64,000 nt of DNA from an uncultured SAR86 cluster bacterium (lineage in GTDB: Bacteria > Pseudomonadota > Gammaproteobacteria > Magnimaribacterales > D2472): NCBI GenBank assembly GCA_902628925.1, contig CACOPA010000005.1:1-64000 (forward strand), written 5' to 3'. The position numbers and the translations under genes are program-made. Positions 47,974 through 56,892 of this stretch are shown in pieces; positions within the stretch are counted from its first letter, which is position 1; every line of letters starts with the position of its first letter. A model generated the notes under the pieces. It was not told the origin of the DNA and did not search any database. It was given only the letters and a program-made list of their open reading frames with translations.

Positions 47974-48979
47974 GATTGGAATCTATTTAGCAGAGAAAGG
48001 CTTGGTCCCTGATTTTATTTTAAATTTCTTTATTCAAAGGATCAGTTTGGCTCGAGTGAATTCTGTTTCAATTAAAAATGAAAAAATAATGGTGATTAAT
48101 AACCTTAAATCAGGACCTATTGCAGAGAGAACATCTGATGCAAATTATCAACATTACGAGGTGCCTCCTGCGTTTTTTGAATTGGTTCTAGGAAAGCATA
48201 TGAAGTATTCATGTTCTCAGTTCGACTCTAAGAATGATGATCTAGATAAAGCCGAAGAAAGTATGTTGCAACTTTACATTGATCGTGCAGGCATTCAGGC
48301 AAATCAAAGCATTCTTGATTTAGGATGTGGCTGGGGAAGCTTTTCTTTATTTGCAGCTGCTAAATTCCCATCATCAAAATTTACCGCAGTGAGTAATTCA
48401 AAAGATCAAATTAATTTTATTAACAATCAAGCTGCACTAAGAGGCTTGGAAAATTTAACTGCAGTCCAACAAAACATTAATGAGATGTATTTCAGTGAAA
48501 CTTTTGACAAAGTTATTTCAATAGAAATGTTTGAGCATATGAGAAATTATGAGTCACTGCTCAGTAAAGTCTCTGATTTTTTGAATCCAGATGGCGAACT
48601 ATTTGTTCATATTTTCTGTCATCGTTTTGCGTGCTACCTTTATGAAGCAAAAAACGACTCTGACTGGATGACAAAAAATTTTTTTGAGGGCGGCATCATG
48701 CCTTCAGAAGATATTTTCAGTAATTTTGAAAATCATTTAAAAGTGGTGTCCTCTTGGAAGGTGAACGGTTCACACTATGGCCTTACCTCTCAGAAATGGT
48801 TAGAGAAACATGATAAAAATAAATCAAAAATAATATCTTTATTTGACCAACACTATGGCAATGGTAAAACTTGGTTTTTTAGATGGCGAATGTTTTTCTT
48901 AACATGCGCAAAATTTTTCGCTATTAATGAAGGAAATGATTGGTATGTTTCTCATTATTTATTAAAAAAAAGGCCATAA
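47966..48979 (+). CDS. Second CFA-synthase-like SAM methyltransferase
   Basis: 337 residues. The SAM motif is ILDLGCGWGSFSLFAAAKFP; the following segment AVSNSKDQINFI replaces the GLTxSxEQ of true CFA synthases, and VISIEMFEHMRNYE is the acidic motif. HYEVPPAFFELVLGKHMKYS is the substrate-side signature. This subgroup resembles coclaurine N-methyltransferase-like proteins, so it may methylate rather than cyclopropanate. Starts 8 bases inside the preceding gene. Confidence 0.8.
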   Translation: MIKIGIYLAEKGLVPDFILNFFIQRISLARVNSVSIKNEKIMVINNLKSGPIAERTSDANYQHYEVPPAFFELVLGKHMKYSCSQFDSKNDDLDKAEESMLQLYIDRAGIQANQSILDLGCGWGSFSLFAAAKFPSSKFTAVSNSKDQINFINNQAALRGLENLTAVQQNINEMYFSETFDKVISIEMFEHMRNYESLLSKVSDFLNPDGELFVHIFCHRFACYLYEAKNDSDWMTKNFFEGGIMPSEDIFSNFENHLKVVSSWKVNGSHYGLTSQKWLEKHDKNKSKIISLFDQHYGNGKTWFFRWRMFFLTCAKFFAINEGNDWYVSHYLLKKRP

Positions 48980-49014
48980 AGCTAACCTTCAATTTTCTCT
49001 ATATTTTTTATAAA

Positions 49015-49320
49015 TCAGTTTGACGGTGAATCAAAACCCCATCGATAGGACATAGGAATTATTGCATCGCCTACTGAAAGGCGAGTTCGATTACTCCACG
49101 ATTGAAATTCTAACTTTTTGGCTGATTCTATATCCCAACAACGAGAACTAAAGCGAATATCAAAATATTTTGAGCCAACCCGTAATACCAATGCTTGGTT
49201 ATCAGCATCCCATCTAAAACTTTGGATATCTGCAATTTTAATTGAAAAGGGTTCAGAAGCTGTTAAGTTCAATAAAAAGCTTATCAATAGTAGTAACTTA
49301 ATGTTTAAAACTAATTTCAT
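49015..49320 (-). CDS. Small secreted protein, possibly DUF6491-like
   Basis: 101 residues with an N-terminal signal peptide (LLLLISFLLNLTAS) and a beta-rich mature part: SFRWDADNQALVLRVGSKYF, then RFSSRCWDIESAKKLEFQS and RTRLSVGDAIIP. The layout (aromatic-Asp start, lone Cys, RxRL-GD end) recalls DUF6491 as I remember it; unverified. Its gene converges with the methyltransferase operon, 35 bases apart. Confidence 0.5.
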   Translation of the reverse strand: MKLVLNIKLLLLISFLLNLTASEPFSIKIADIQSFRWDADNQALVLRVGSKYFDIRFSSRCWDIESAKKLEFQSWSNRTRLSVGDAIIPMSYRWGFDSPSN

Positions 49321-49409
49321 CTTAATTAATCATAAACCAAGCAATAAGTTCTTTAAAAATAGAATATTTTTTCCCTTACCTGCAAGTAATTTTGTAATAA
49401 ACTTTATTA

Positions 49410-49892
49410 ATGCAACTAATATCTATATTTCTAGGCTTATTTTTTTTGATGAATCTTTCTGCTGACATTGTTGGCGAAGCAGAAGTGACTGACGGTGACA
49501 CAATAATCATAAATGACATTCGCATAAGGTTTACAGGAAGTGATGCACCCGAGAGTTATTTTTTTGGTAAAACTCAAAAGTGCCTCGATGGAAAAGGGCG
49601 TGAGTGGGAATGCGGTAATGCAGCAACGCAAAAACTCATAGAACTAATTAATAATCAAACAGTCAGATGTACTGATGAGGGTCAAGACAGGTACGGCAGA
49701 ACCTTAGGTATTTGTTATGTTGGAGAAATGGATTTACAGGCTGAAATGGTTAAGTCTGGAATGGCGGTTGCTTACTTGAGATACTCAGATAGGTATGAGA
49801 AAGAGCAAAATTATGCCAAAAAAGTCAAAGCCGGAATGTGGGGTGGAGAATTTAAGCAGCCTGAAGTATGGAGAAGAGAAAATAGGAATTAA
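49410..49892 (+). CDS. Secreted thermonuclease (SNase-like) family protein
   Basis: 160 residues: signal peptide (1-18, ending MNLSADI), then the Staphylococcal nuclease fold with VTDGDTIIINDIRIRFTGSD (catalytic Asp and Arg), DRYGRTLG and GMAVAYLRYSDRYEKEQ. Calcium-dependent cleavage of extracellular or periplasmic nucleic acid is the family role, possibly to gain phosphorus or nucleosides (inference). Confidence 0.85.
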   Translation: MQLISIFLGLFFLMNLSADIVGEAEVTDGDTIIINDIRIRFTGSDAPESYFFGKTQKCLDGKGREWECGNAATQKLIELINNQTVRCTDEGQDRYGRTLGICYVGEMDLQAEMVKSGMAVAYLRYSDRYEKEQNYAKKVKAGMWGGEFKQPEVWRRENRN

Positions 49893-49910
49893 GCCTAATC
49901 TCTTTTAATT

Positions 49911-50684
49911 ATGTCTTCCGGGATAAAAATATTTTCATATCTTCCAAATCCAAGAGTTTGGAAGTCACTCATTGCTGCAAACCTTTGTGGAGCTAACGTT
50001 GAGGTTGTCGGTGATCAACCAAAAAATTTACCCAATTGGTTGTGGGACTTTGATGCAAGAGAACTTACCGAAGATGATAAAGCTAATTCAGCATTGATTA
50101 GGAAAGGAAGAAGGGGCTTTACAAATGATCTTTATAAAACTGACGAGTTTCTTTTAGCACATCCTTTCGGAACAGTACCTGCTGCATTTGATCTTGAAAC
50201 GAAAGGAGGTATCTTTGAATCCAATAGCATAATGCGGGCAGTTGCTAGATCTGGGAAACCAAATAATCTTTATGGTGGTGAGGATCATGTATTGGTATCA
50301 AGAATTGATAGCTTTCTAGATGTAAATTTAGTTTTCTCAAGGGAACACCAAGTTTACATTTTAAGTATAGAGAATATGAACGAGGTTCTGTATAACCGCA
50401 TGAAGTCTGCGTATGAGTTCTATTTGGATGGGATTGAATCAGCATTAAAATTAAATAAATTTATTGTTGGAGACTTTATTTCTCTTGCTGATATATCTTT
50501 TGTTTGCGACGTTGGTTATTTTCTTAAAGAAGCAAATCAGAAGGATGTCTTAGATGCCCAGGGATTTGATTTAATTTCATGCAAATTCAAGAATGAATAT
50601 CCTCAATGCGCTGATCATCTGATTGAGTTGTCTAACCAAGAGGAATTTTCAACAGTTATTACGGATGGCTTTATAAGCCTTTAA
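49911..50684 (+). CDS. Glutathione S-transferase-like protein
   Basis: 257 residues. The thioredoxin-like N-terminal part includes KIFSYLPNPRVWKSLIAANL and PFGTVPAAFDLETKGGIFES followed by NSIMRAVAR, the usual G-site order; the C-terminal helical half has FIVGDFISLADISF. The insertion-rich N-terminal half is close to the elongation factor 1B-gamma GST style. Substrate unknown. It starts 18 bases after the nuclease. Confidence 0.78.
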   Translation: MSSGIKIFSYLPNPRVWKSLIAANLCGANVEVVGDQPKNLPNWLWDFDARELTEDDKANSALIRKGRRGFTNDLYKTDEFLLAHPFGTVPAAFDLETKGGIFESNSIMRAVARSGKPNNLYGGEDHVLVSRIDSFLDVNLVFSREHQVYILSIENMNEVLYNRMKSAYEFYLDGIESALKLNKFIVGDFISLADISFVCDVGYFLKEANQKDVLDAQGFDLISCKFKNEYPQCADHLIELSNQEEFSTVITDGFISL

Positions 50685-50696
50685 AGCGTCTAAGAA

Positions 50697-51095
50697 CTAT
50701 TCACCAAGCAGCACTTTTGCTGCTAACTGAGTATCCATATACTCCTTTAATTCCAGAATCTTGTTGTCTTTTATTTTCAACAAAAAATGATATTTGTTGT
50801 TATACGGTTTTCCAGAAACATGCATTGCTGAACCTTCTACCTCAGCTGCAACGTAATCATTTTCAGCAATTAAATTAACAACATTGAAAGATATTCCATC
50901 TGGAAATGAATCAAGGATACTTTTAGCAAAACCAACAACCTCACTTTTAGATCTTGAACCACCAATTGCATTTTCACCAGCAGTCCATATTATTGATTCT
51001 TCTGTATAAAAGTCCAGATAGTCTTGAGAACCACTGCTTAAAATTCTGAAGAAATCTTCTACAAGTTTTTTATTATTATCTGTTGAGTCAGACAT
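50697..51095 (-). CDS. NTF2/SnoaL-like fold protein
   Basis: 132 residues of a cone-shaped alpha+beta type: KLVEDFFRILSSGSQDYLDFY, ESIIWTAGENAIGG, EVEGSAMHVSGKPYNN and YHFLLKIKDNKILELKEYMD. Such SnoaL-like polyketide-cyclase or ketosteroid-isomerase relatives act on small hydrophobic compounds or have structural roles. Function undetermined. It lies just before the heme operon. Confidence 0.68.
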   Translation of the reverse strand: MSDSTDNNKKLVEDFFRILSSGSQDYLDFYTEESIIWTAGENAIGGSRSKSEVVGFAKSILDSFPDGISFNVVNLIAENDYVAAEVEGSAMHVSGKPYNNKYHFLLKIKDNKILELKEYMDTQLAAKVLLGE

Positions 51096-51129
51096 AATTT
51101 ATGTTACTACTGAATAATTTTTTTATCTA

Positions 51130-51864
51130 TTACTCAAATTTTCTGTACTGATTGGCTTGAAAGATTAACATCTCTCGATAAGACTTAGCGTTCATACAAA
51201 TTCCATCAAATGAAATAAAAAATATTTTTCCTCTAGATTTAATGAAATACCCGTCCATGCAAAGCGCAATCATTTTTGCTTTTTTGTCTCTTCTTTGGTG
51301 CTGAGCTTGTAAGGCAGAAATAATTACATTTTGGTGATCCTGATTCATATGTTCAATCATTCCTTCCTCGTTATTTATCCATGAGGGTTTAACCGGCTTC
51401 CAATCTTTAATTTTTAACCAGGCTATCTCACCAAAACCACCAATCCATCTAATTTTACTGTGCGACAACTTATAGAAATCAAAATCATGCAATGCAGAGT
51501 ACTTTTTACTATCTGGCAGAAATTTATGAAATCTCGGTTTAACTAATTCTTTTTCACTTTTGTTTATTGGTTTTAGATCACCCATCAAAGTTAACCTCTG
51601 GGAGTTTTGTTTGTCATCATCTTTTTTTTCTTTCGATAATGTTATGCATGCCCTTGAATCTCGAAAGAGATTCTTTGTATGCTGGGCAAGGGTACTCGCA
51701 TATATGTAAACAGATCTATCTAGCCCTGTGATAAACGTAACATAGCTTCCAAAAGGGTATCCTTTAAATGATTTTGAAAGAGTTGATAGTATTCCTGATG
51801 AGGATGAACGAAGTAAATTTATAGCACTTGTTTCAAATTTGTTAAGTTTTTCTTTCATTTTCAA
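51130..51864 (-). CDS. HugZ-like heme utilisation protein
   Basis: 244 residues with an N-terminal FMN-binding split-barrel (pyridoxamine-phosphate-oxidase-like; SSGILSTLSKSFKGYPFGSY) and a C-terminal DUF2470-type domain (EEGMIEHMNQDHQNVIISAL). Homologues such as HugZ degrade heme to release iron. It starts inside the stop of the HmuV gene, which fits a role in heme catabolism after import. Heme-ligand residues cannot be assigned with certainty. Confidence 0.85.
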   Translation of the reverse strand: MKMKEKLNKFETSAINLLRSSSSGILSTLSKSFKGYPFGSYVTFITGLDRSVYIYASTLAQHTKNLFRDSRACITLSKEKKDDDKQNSQRLTLMGDLKPINKSEKELVKPRFHKFLPDSKKYSALHDFDFYKLSHSKIRWIGGFGEIAWLKIKDWKPVKPSWINNEEGMIEHMNQDHQNVIISALQAQHQRRDKKAKMIALCMDGYFIKSRGKIFFISFDGICMNAKSYREMLIFQANQYRKFE

Positions 51865-52634
51865 TAGTACCTAATGTTGATTGGATCCTGATCAATCATA
51901 ATATTGGTTTCATAAGCTTTAGATAGCAAATCCTCGTTGAGCATTTCCTGCACATCACCTTCTTTAACAATACTACCTTTTTTAAGGATAATTATTCTGT
52001 CTGAAAATGAATAAGCAAGGTTTAAGTCGTGAAGGATCATTAAAATACCAGTTCCAGCGGCAGCCCTTTTTTTTATTGAGCGCATCATGCTGAGTTTATG
52101 AACCATATCTAAGTTTGAAAAAGGCTCATCTAATAATAAATAATTTTGATCATTTGCATTTGGTGGTTGCCATAACTGTAGCAAGGTTCTAGCAAAGTGA
52201 ACTCGACGTTGCTCACCACCTGACAAAGTATTGAATTTCTGATTAACTAAACTCTGCAAATCACATTCTTCAATGACATCGTTTTGATAATTTTCTAGAT
52301 CACTACTGATCATATTAAATTTATGATCTAACCAACCCATTTGGATAATGTCCATCACACTGTAATCAAAAGCAATGTTTTGAAATTGAGACATTACAGA
52401 TCTAATATATGCGCGCTCTTGAATTGAAATTGTATTAAGTGGCCTTGAGTCATAATAGACTTCACCATTGTGATCAGATAAATTCCCGGTAATCATATTC
52501 AACAATGTAGTCTTGCCCGCCCCATTTGGGCCAATAATAGATAAGATTTCTTTAGGCTTAACTTCTAGAGTAATATCTTTGAGTATACTTTTATTCCCAA
52601 AAGATAAAGATACTGACTCAGTCTTTATACTCAT
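51861..52634 (-). CDS. hmuV: Heme ABC transporter ATPase (HmuV-like)
   Basis: 257 residues: Walker A IGPNGAGKTTLL, signature LSGGEQRRVHFART, Walker B NYLLLDEPFSNLD and the H-loop MILHDLNLAYS. The hydrophobic insertion before the Walker B and order after hmuU identify it as the energy subunit for heme uptake through the inner membrane. Overlaps hmuU and hugZ by 4 bases each. Confidence 0.93.
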   Translation of the reverse strand: MSIKTESVSLSFGNKSILKDITLEVKPKEILSIIGPNGAGKTTLLNMITGNLSDHNGEVYYDSRPLNTISIQERAYIRSVMSQFQNIAFDYSVMDIIQMGWLDHKFNMISSDLENYQNDVIEECDLQSLVNQKFNTLSGGEQRRVHFARTLLQLWQPPNANDQNYLLLDEPFSNLDMVHKLSMMRSIKKRAAAGTGILMILHDLNLAYSFSDRIIILKKGSIVKEGDVQEMLNEDLLSKAYETNIMIDQDPINIRYY

Positions 52635-53680
52635 AATCTTTTGATCCTAAAGATTAACCATAAGAAAAATGGCGAACCTATGGCACTTGTTATTAAGCCA
52701 ATAGGCAATTCAGCAGGTTGTACAATAATTCTTGCAATTAAATCTGCGATAATCATTATGGCAGCACCCATAATTGCTGAACCTGGTAAAACAAAATTAT
52801 GATTTACACCTCCTATTAGTCTTGTTAGGTGAGGAACAACCAAGCCTACAAATCCAATCATCCCTGAAAGAGCTACACTTGCTCCAACAGCTGCGGCACA
52901 AGTTAAAATGATCGTATACTTAAGCCTTTGAACATCTATGCCTAATCTGTAAGCCTCTTGTTCACCTAATTGAAGGAGGTCAAGTTGCCTTGAAAAAGGG
53001 ACCATAATCATAATTGAAATTAGAATCATGACAATAACTGGTGTGAGCAATGGCCAAGTTACCCCACCAAAACTCCCCATTGTCCAAAATGTTAGGCTTC
53101 TTAGTTCTGCATCAGTACTAATATAGGTGAGAATACCTATACCAACACCAGCAATTGCATTGATGGCTATACCTACAAGAAGCATGTAAGTGACTCCCTC
53201 ATAACCAAAACCTCTTGTCATTAAATAAAGCATAAAGATTACAAGAGACGCTCCAGCCACTGCAGCCAATGGAATTAAATAAATCCCTAGGGAGTATTGA
53301 TCAAATAAATCTCCACCTAAGACTATTATTAGGGTTGCTCCCAAGGCAGCACCTGCAGAAACACCAATTAAACCTGGATCAGCCAATGGATTTCTAAATA
53401 ATCCTTGCAGTGCAGCACCAGAAATACCGAGACTTGCACCAACAAGAGCTGATAGAATTACTCTCGGTAGCCTAATTTCAATTAAGACGGTATTTTGAAT
53501 CGCAGTTGTGTTTCCTTTAACAAACTCAAAAATAGATAAACCATAGCTCCCTAAAGTGATCGCAAGGACTACAAATATCAAGCTCACTAATATTAGGCAA
53601 CATAATATGTAGGACTGTTTATAACTTATAAAATTAAAATAAGTTTTGATTTGATTAGAAGCGTCCTTAAGAGCTTGCAT
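52631..53680 (-). CDS. hmuU: Heme ABC transporter permease (HmuU-like, FecCD family)
   Basis: 349 residues, about ten membrane spans. The FecCD family motif ALVGASLGISGAALQGLFRNPLADPG is seen in part as GAALQGLFRNPLADPG, and GFVGLVVPHLTRLIGG is the ATPase contact. Heme or siderophore passage across the inner membrane. Starts 14 bases inside hmuT. Confidence 0.93.
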   Translation of the reverse strand: MQALKDASNQIKTYFNFISYKQSYILCCLILVSLIFVVLAITLGSYGLSIFEFVKGNTTAIQNTVLIEIRLPRVILSALVGASLGISGAALQGLFRNPLADPGLIGVSAGAALGATLIIVLGGDLFDQYSLGIYLIPLAAVAGASLVIFMLYLMTRGFGYEGVTYMLLVGIAINAIAGVGIGILTYISTDAELRSLTFWTMGSFGGVTWPLLTPVIVMILISIMIMVPFSRQLDLLQLGEQEAYRLGIDVQRLKYTIILTCAAAVGASVALSGMIGFVGLVVPHLTRLIGGVNHNFVLPGSAIMGAAIMIIADLIARIIVQPAELPIGLITSAIGSPFFLWLIFRIKRL

Positions 53681-54512
53681 TTAATATTTTTGCTATCTGC
53701 AAAGCGGTATCAATTGTTCTAGGCCCAAAACCAAGTGATGCCATTCCATCAAGAGCTAAAATATTATTATTTTGTGCTGCTGGGGTTAGGTATAGTGCAG
53801 GGTGGTTACTCAATTCCTCAATTGTACCAAAACCTTTAAGACCTCTCTCTGAGATTATAATTAGATCTGGTTCAGCTTGTATAATTGATTCAGTACCGAC
53901 AGGCTTCCATCCTTCAAATGATGATAGTGGGTTTATGCCTCCAGCCAAAGAAATCAAGCCATCTCCAGAAGTGTTCGAACCTGCTATTAAAGGCGATCCA
54001 CTTTGCATACTTAGAATGTAGATAATTTTTTTTCCTTCTGCATCGGAGGTTGAATTCTCAAGTTGAGATACCTGTTTTAATAATTTGTTATTGTAGAAAT
54101 CAATTTCATTTTTTGTCATCCCAATAATTTTTCCAACACACTCTATTTTCTGAATGATTCCTGAGGCACTGTGAATCTCAGGTAATACTCTTGTTTCAAC
54201 ATTTGTTCTATTAATTTGATCAATAACAGAAGGAGGACCCATATCATTTTCACCAATAATTAAGGTCGGATCTAACGAGAGAACACCCTCAGCAGAAAGG
54301 GCTCTCACATAGCCAATTGAGGGAAAATTCATAGCACTTTTTGGGTAGTTTGATGTCACGTCAACTGCAATAATTCGAGACTCTTGTTCTAAAAAATAAA
54401 TAATCTCAGTTATTGATCCACCTGCTGCAGTTATTCTTGAAGAATCCATTGCTTTTTCACATGCATCAAAGCTGAAAGAGGCAAAAGTTAATAAAAGTAA
54501 AATATTTTTCAT
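53667..54512 (-). CDS. hmuT: Heme-binding periplasmic protein (HmuT-like)
   Basis: 281 residues with a signal peptide (LLLLTFASFSFDAC, which may be an atypical lipobox or plain signal) and a class III substrate-binding fold: SRITAAGGSITEIIYFL, IGYVRALSAEGVLSLDPTLI and PDLIIISERGL. The PLIAGSNTSGDGLISLAGG segment is the HmuT-type ligand region. Fur boxes lie 33 bases upstream. Confidence 0.9.
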   Translation of the reverse strand: MKNILLLLTFASFSFDACEKAMDSSRITAAGGSITEIIYFLEQESRIIAVDVTSNYPKSAMNFPSIGYVRALSAEGVLSLDPTLIIGENDMGPPSVIDQINRTNVETRVLPEIHSASGIIQKIECVGKIIGMTKNEIDFYNNKLLKQVSQLENSTSDAEGKKIIYILSMQSGSPLIAGSNTSGDGLISLAGGINPLSSFEGWKPVGTESIIQAEPDLIIISERGLKGFGTIEELSNHPALYLTPAAQNNNILALDGMASLGFGPRTIDTALQIAKILNASS

Positions 54513-54544
54513 AAATAGATTTTATTGCTTTTAAACACAAAGTA

Positions 54545-54580
54545 AATGATAATCATTCTCAATTGTAAATGATAATCATT
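54545..54580. promoter_or_regulatory. Two tandem Fur boxes
   Basis: AATGATAATCATT occurs twice, at 54545-54557 and 54568-54580 (centres 23 bases apart), in the 86-base gap between the divergent hmuT and TonB-receptor genes. This matches the Fur consensus core GATAATGATAATC in inverted-repeat form. Iron-dependent repression of both directions is inferred. Confidence 0.85.
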
Positions 54581-54598
54581 CGCATTGTGAGGTAAATT

Positions 54599-56833
54599 AT
54601 GAGTTTCTTGATATCAAGTCAAAAATATTTATTTTTAATTATTCTATCCATATACATGTCCATTGTAATTGGTCAATCTAAAGTTGTTGAAGAAACAGTT
54701 GTTATTTCAGCAAAATATCCTGTTCCTTTATCTGAAGTTATTGGATCGGTAGACTCAATTTCTCTTGCTGATATAGAAGACAGACAGGTAAGTGATCTAA
54801 ATGATCTATTAAATAACACCGTCGGCGTTTCTTCTACACGAAGCATTTCTTCAGGGCGGGCCTATAATGACTCTATTTCAATAAGAGGTATGGGCGGCAG
54901 AAGAGTTAATCTTTTGGTTGACGGCATAAGGTCTGGCGAACTATATCAGGGTTACGGAAAAGATCTTGTAGATACCGAGCTCATAAAGAGAGTCGAGATT
55001 CTTAAGGGACCCACTTCTGCTTTATATGGATCTGATGGACTAGCAGGGGCAATTCTTTACATTACGAAAGATCCTAGCGATTTTGCAAATCAAGCTGATC
55101 CATACCATGCTATTAATTTAGGCTATGATAGTGATAACCAACATCAAAAATTATCATATTTGGCTGCAACAGTTGGAGAAAGATCTGAAGCACTAATCCA
55201 ACTTACTAGTAGAACTCTTGAGGAGACAGAGCTTCATGGAGACTCTGAACTTGATCCAAACCCCTTCACTGCAGATCAAAATAGTATCTTTATAAAAGGG
55301 AAGTATTTAATTAGTGACAGAGTTGGTCTGACATTAGTGTATGATGCACAAGAATCTGAGGCTGATTGGGATTTACAATCAACTTTAGGTAACTCAGGAT
55401 ATCCTCAAATAGTGAACACTTCATCCTCTAAGGGTGATGATGAGTCTTCAAGAGACAGAGTGTCTATAACTTTAGATTTTTCATCAGATTTTGGGCTTTT
55501 TGATAATGGAAGTATTTCAATTTATGCTCAGGACACGGATCAAGCCCAAATTACTAATATCTCTAAGGCAATAACAGGTAATTTTGTTAACGGAGCATTT
55601 GGCCCTCAGTTTGTGCCTCAAATACCTCCAACGCCAATTGCAGAATTTAAAAATTATATTTTTGATCAATCTATTGAGGGCTTTAATTTTCAATTTTTCA
55701 AGTCTATTAAATCAAACTCAGGAATAACTCAAAATATAGTTTATGGCTATGAACAAGAAACAATTGATGTTACGAGACCTCGATACAGAACTGAAACTAA
55801 TCTTTTAACACAATCAGTAAATACAAACATTGGAGGAGAGACTTATCCTAATAAAACATTTCCAGATACTGAAACCAAGCGCACAGCTTTCTATATAAAT
55901 AACAGAATCGATTTATCTAACAAAACTTCAGTTGTAATAGGAGCAAGAAATGATAGTTATGAACTAACAACAAGCCCTGATCAGCTTTTTATAAATGTAA
56001 ACCCATTTGGATATAATCTTGTCGATCAGGATGATAGTAAAACTTCTTTAAAGCTTGGTTTTATTCGCGACATTAATGAGGCTCTATCATTTTATTATCA
56101 ATATGCAGAAGGCTTTAGGAGTCCTGATTTTTATAGTTCAAATTTAAGTTTTACCAATTTTGCTTTTAGATACACCATAATTCCGAATCCTGACCTTGGT
56201 CCTGAGGAGAGTGAGGGAAGTGAATTTGGTTTCAAAGGTGAAACCAGCAACGGATCTTGGTCAGTAGCTTTTTATGATAATGATTATAAGGATTTCATTG
56301 AAACTGAAATGACCGGCTTTACTATGACTGGTTTAATGAAGTTTGTTTACAAAAACTTAGAAGATGTGAATATTAAAGGATCAGAAATAAAAGCTAACTT
56401 TAACTTTAGCGATAACTTAACTGCACAATTTGGATTTAATAACTCTAAAGGAGAGCAAAACGGTAAACCCTTGACCACTATTGATCCTGATCAAGCTATT
56501 TTAGGGTTGCTATGGAATTCGGATGACAACAAGCTGAGCATCAATACATATGCGAGAATGACAGATGGTAGTCCTCAAAGCTTACCACCTGTTTGCGGAA
56601 GAACCCCGCCATGTGCGAATGCATTAACACTGCCAGATCATACCCTAGTTGATAGTTTTATTAGCTATTCAATAAATGAAAGACTTTCAATGAGATTGGC
56701 AGTCAGAAATATTACCGATAAAAAGTACTGGAATTGGTCAGACGTTGCGGGTAGCACAGCTAATGATCCAGCCTTAGATTATTTTTTGAATCCAGGTAGA
56801 AACTATAGCTTGTCTTTCAGAATAGTTTTTTAA
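54599..56833 (+). CDS. TonB-dependent heme receptor
   Basis: 744 residues: signal peptide (to about 25, ends IVIGQS), TonB box-like EETVVISAKYP, plug domain (about 40-160, ISIRGMGGRRVNLLVDGIR) and a 22-strand-type barrel ending SLSFRIVF. The heme receptor pair FRSPDFYSSNL and NPDLGPEESEGSE (FRAP/NPDL-like) is seen at about residues 505-540. Together with the adjacent HmuTUV genes and Fur boxes this supports heme or hemoprotein uptake. GAGG precedes the ATG. Confidence 0.92.
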   Translation: MSFLISSQKYLFLIILSIYMSIVIGQSKVVEETVVISAKYPVPLSEVIGSVDSISLADIEDRQVSDLNDLLNNTVGVSSTRSISSGRAYNDSISIRGMGGRRVNLLVDGIRSGELYQGYGKDLVDTELIKRVEILKGPTSALYGSDGLAGAILYITKDPSDFANQADPYHAINLGYDSDNQHQKLSYLAATVGERSEALIQLTSRTLEETELHGDSELDPNPFTADQNSIFIKGKYLISDRVGLTLVYDAQESEADWDLQSTLGNSGYPQIVNTSSSKGDDESSRDRVSITLDFSSDFGLFDNGSISIYAQDTDQAQITNISKAITGNFVNGAFGPQFVPQIPPTPIAEFKNYIFDQSIEGFNFQFFKSIKSNSGITQNIVYGYEQETIDVTRPRYRTETNLLTQSVNTNIGGETYPNKTFPDTETKRTAFYINNRIDLSNKTSVVIGARNDSYELTTSPDQLFINVNPFGYNLVDQDDSKTSLKLGFIRDINEALSFYYQYAEGFRSPDFYSSNLSFTNFAFRYTIIPNPDLGPEESEGSEFGFKGETSNGSWSVAFYDNDYKDFIETEMTGFTMTGLMKFVYKNLEDVNIKGSEIKANFNFSDNLTAQFGFNNSKGEQNGKPLTTIDPDQAILGLLWNSDDNKLSINTYARMTDGSPQSLPPVCGRTPPCANALTLPDHTLVDSFISYSINERLSMRLAVRNITDKKYWNWSDVAGSTANDPALDYFLNPGRNYSLSFRIVF

Positions 56834-56892
56834 TAAAGGTAAGTATGATTTAAGGTATTTAATTTAGAGTAAAAATAATAAAGGAGAGGACT

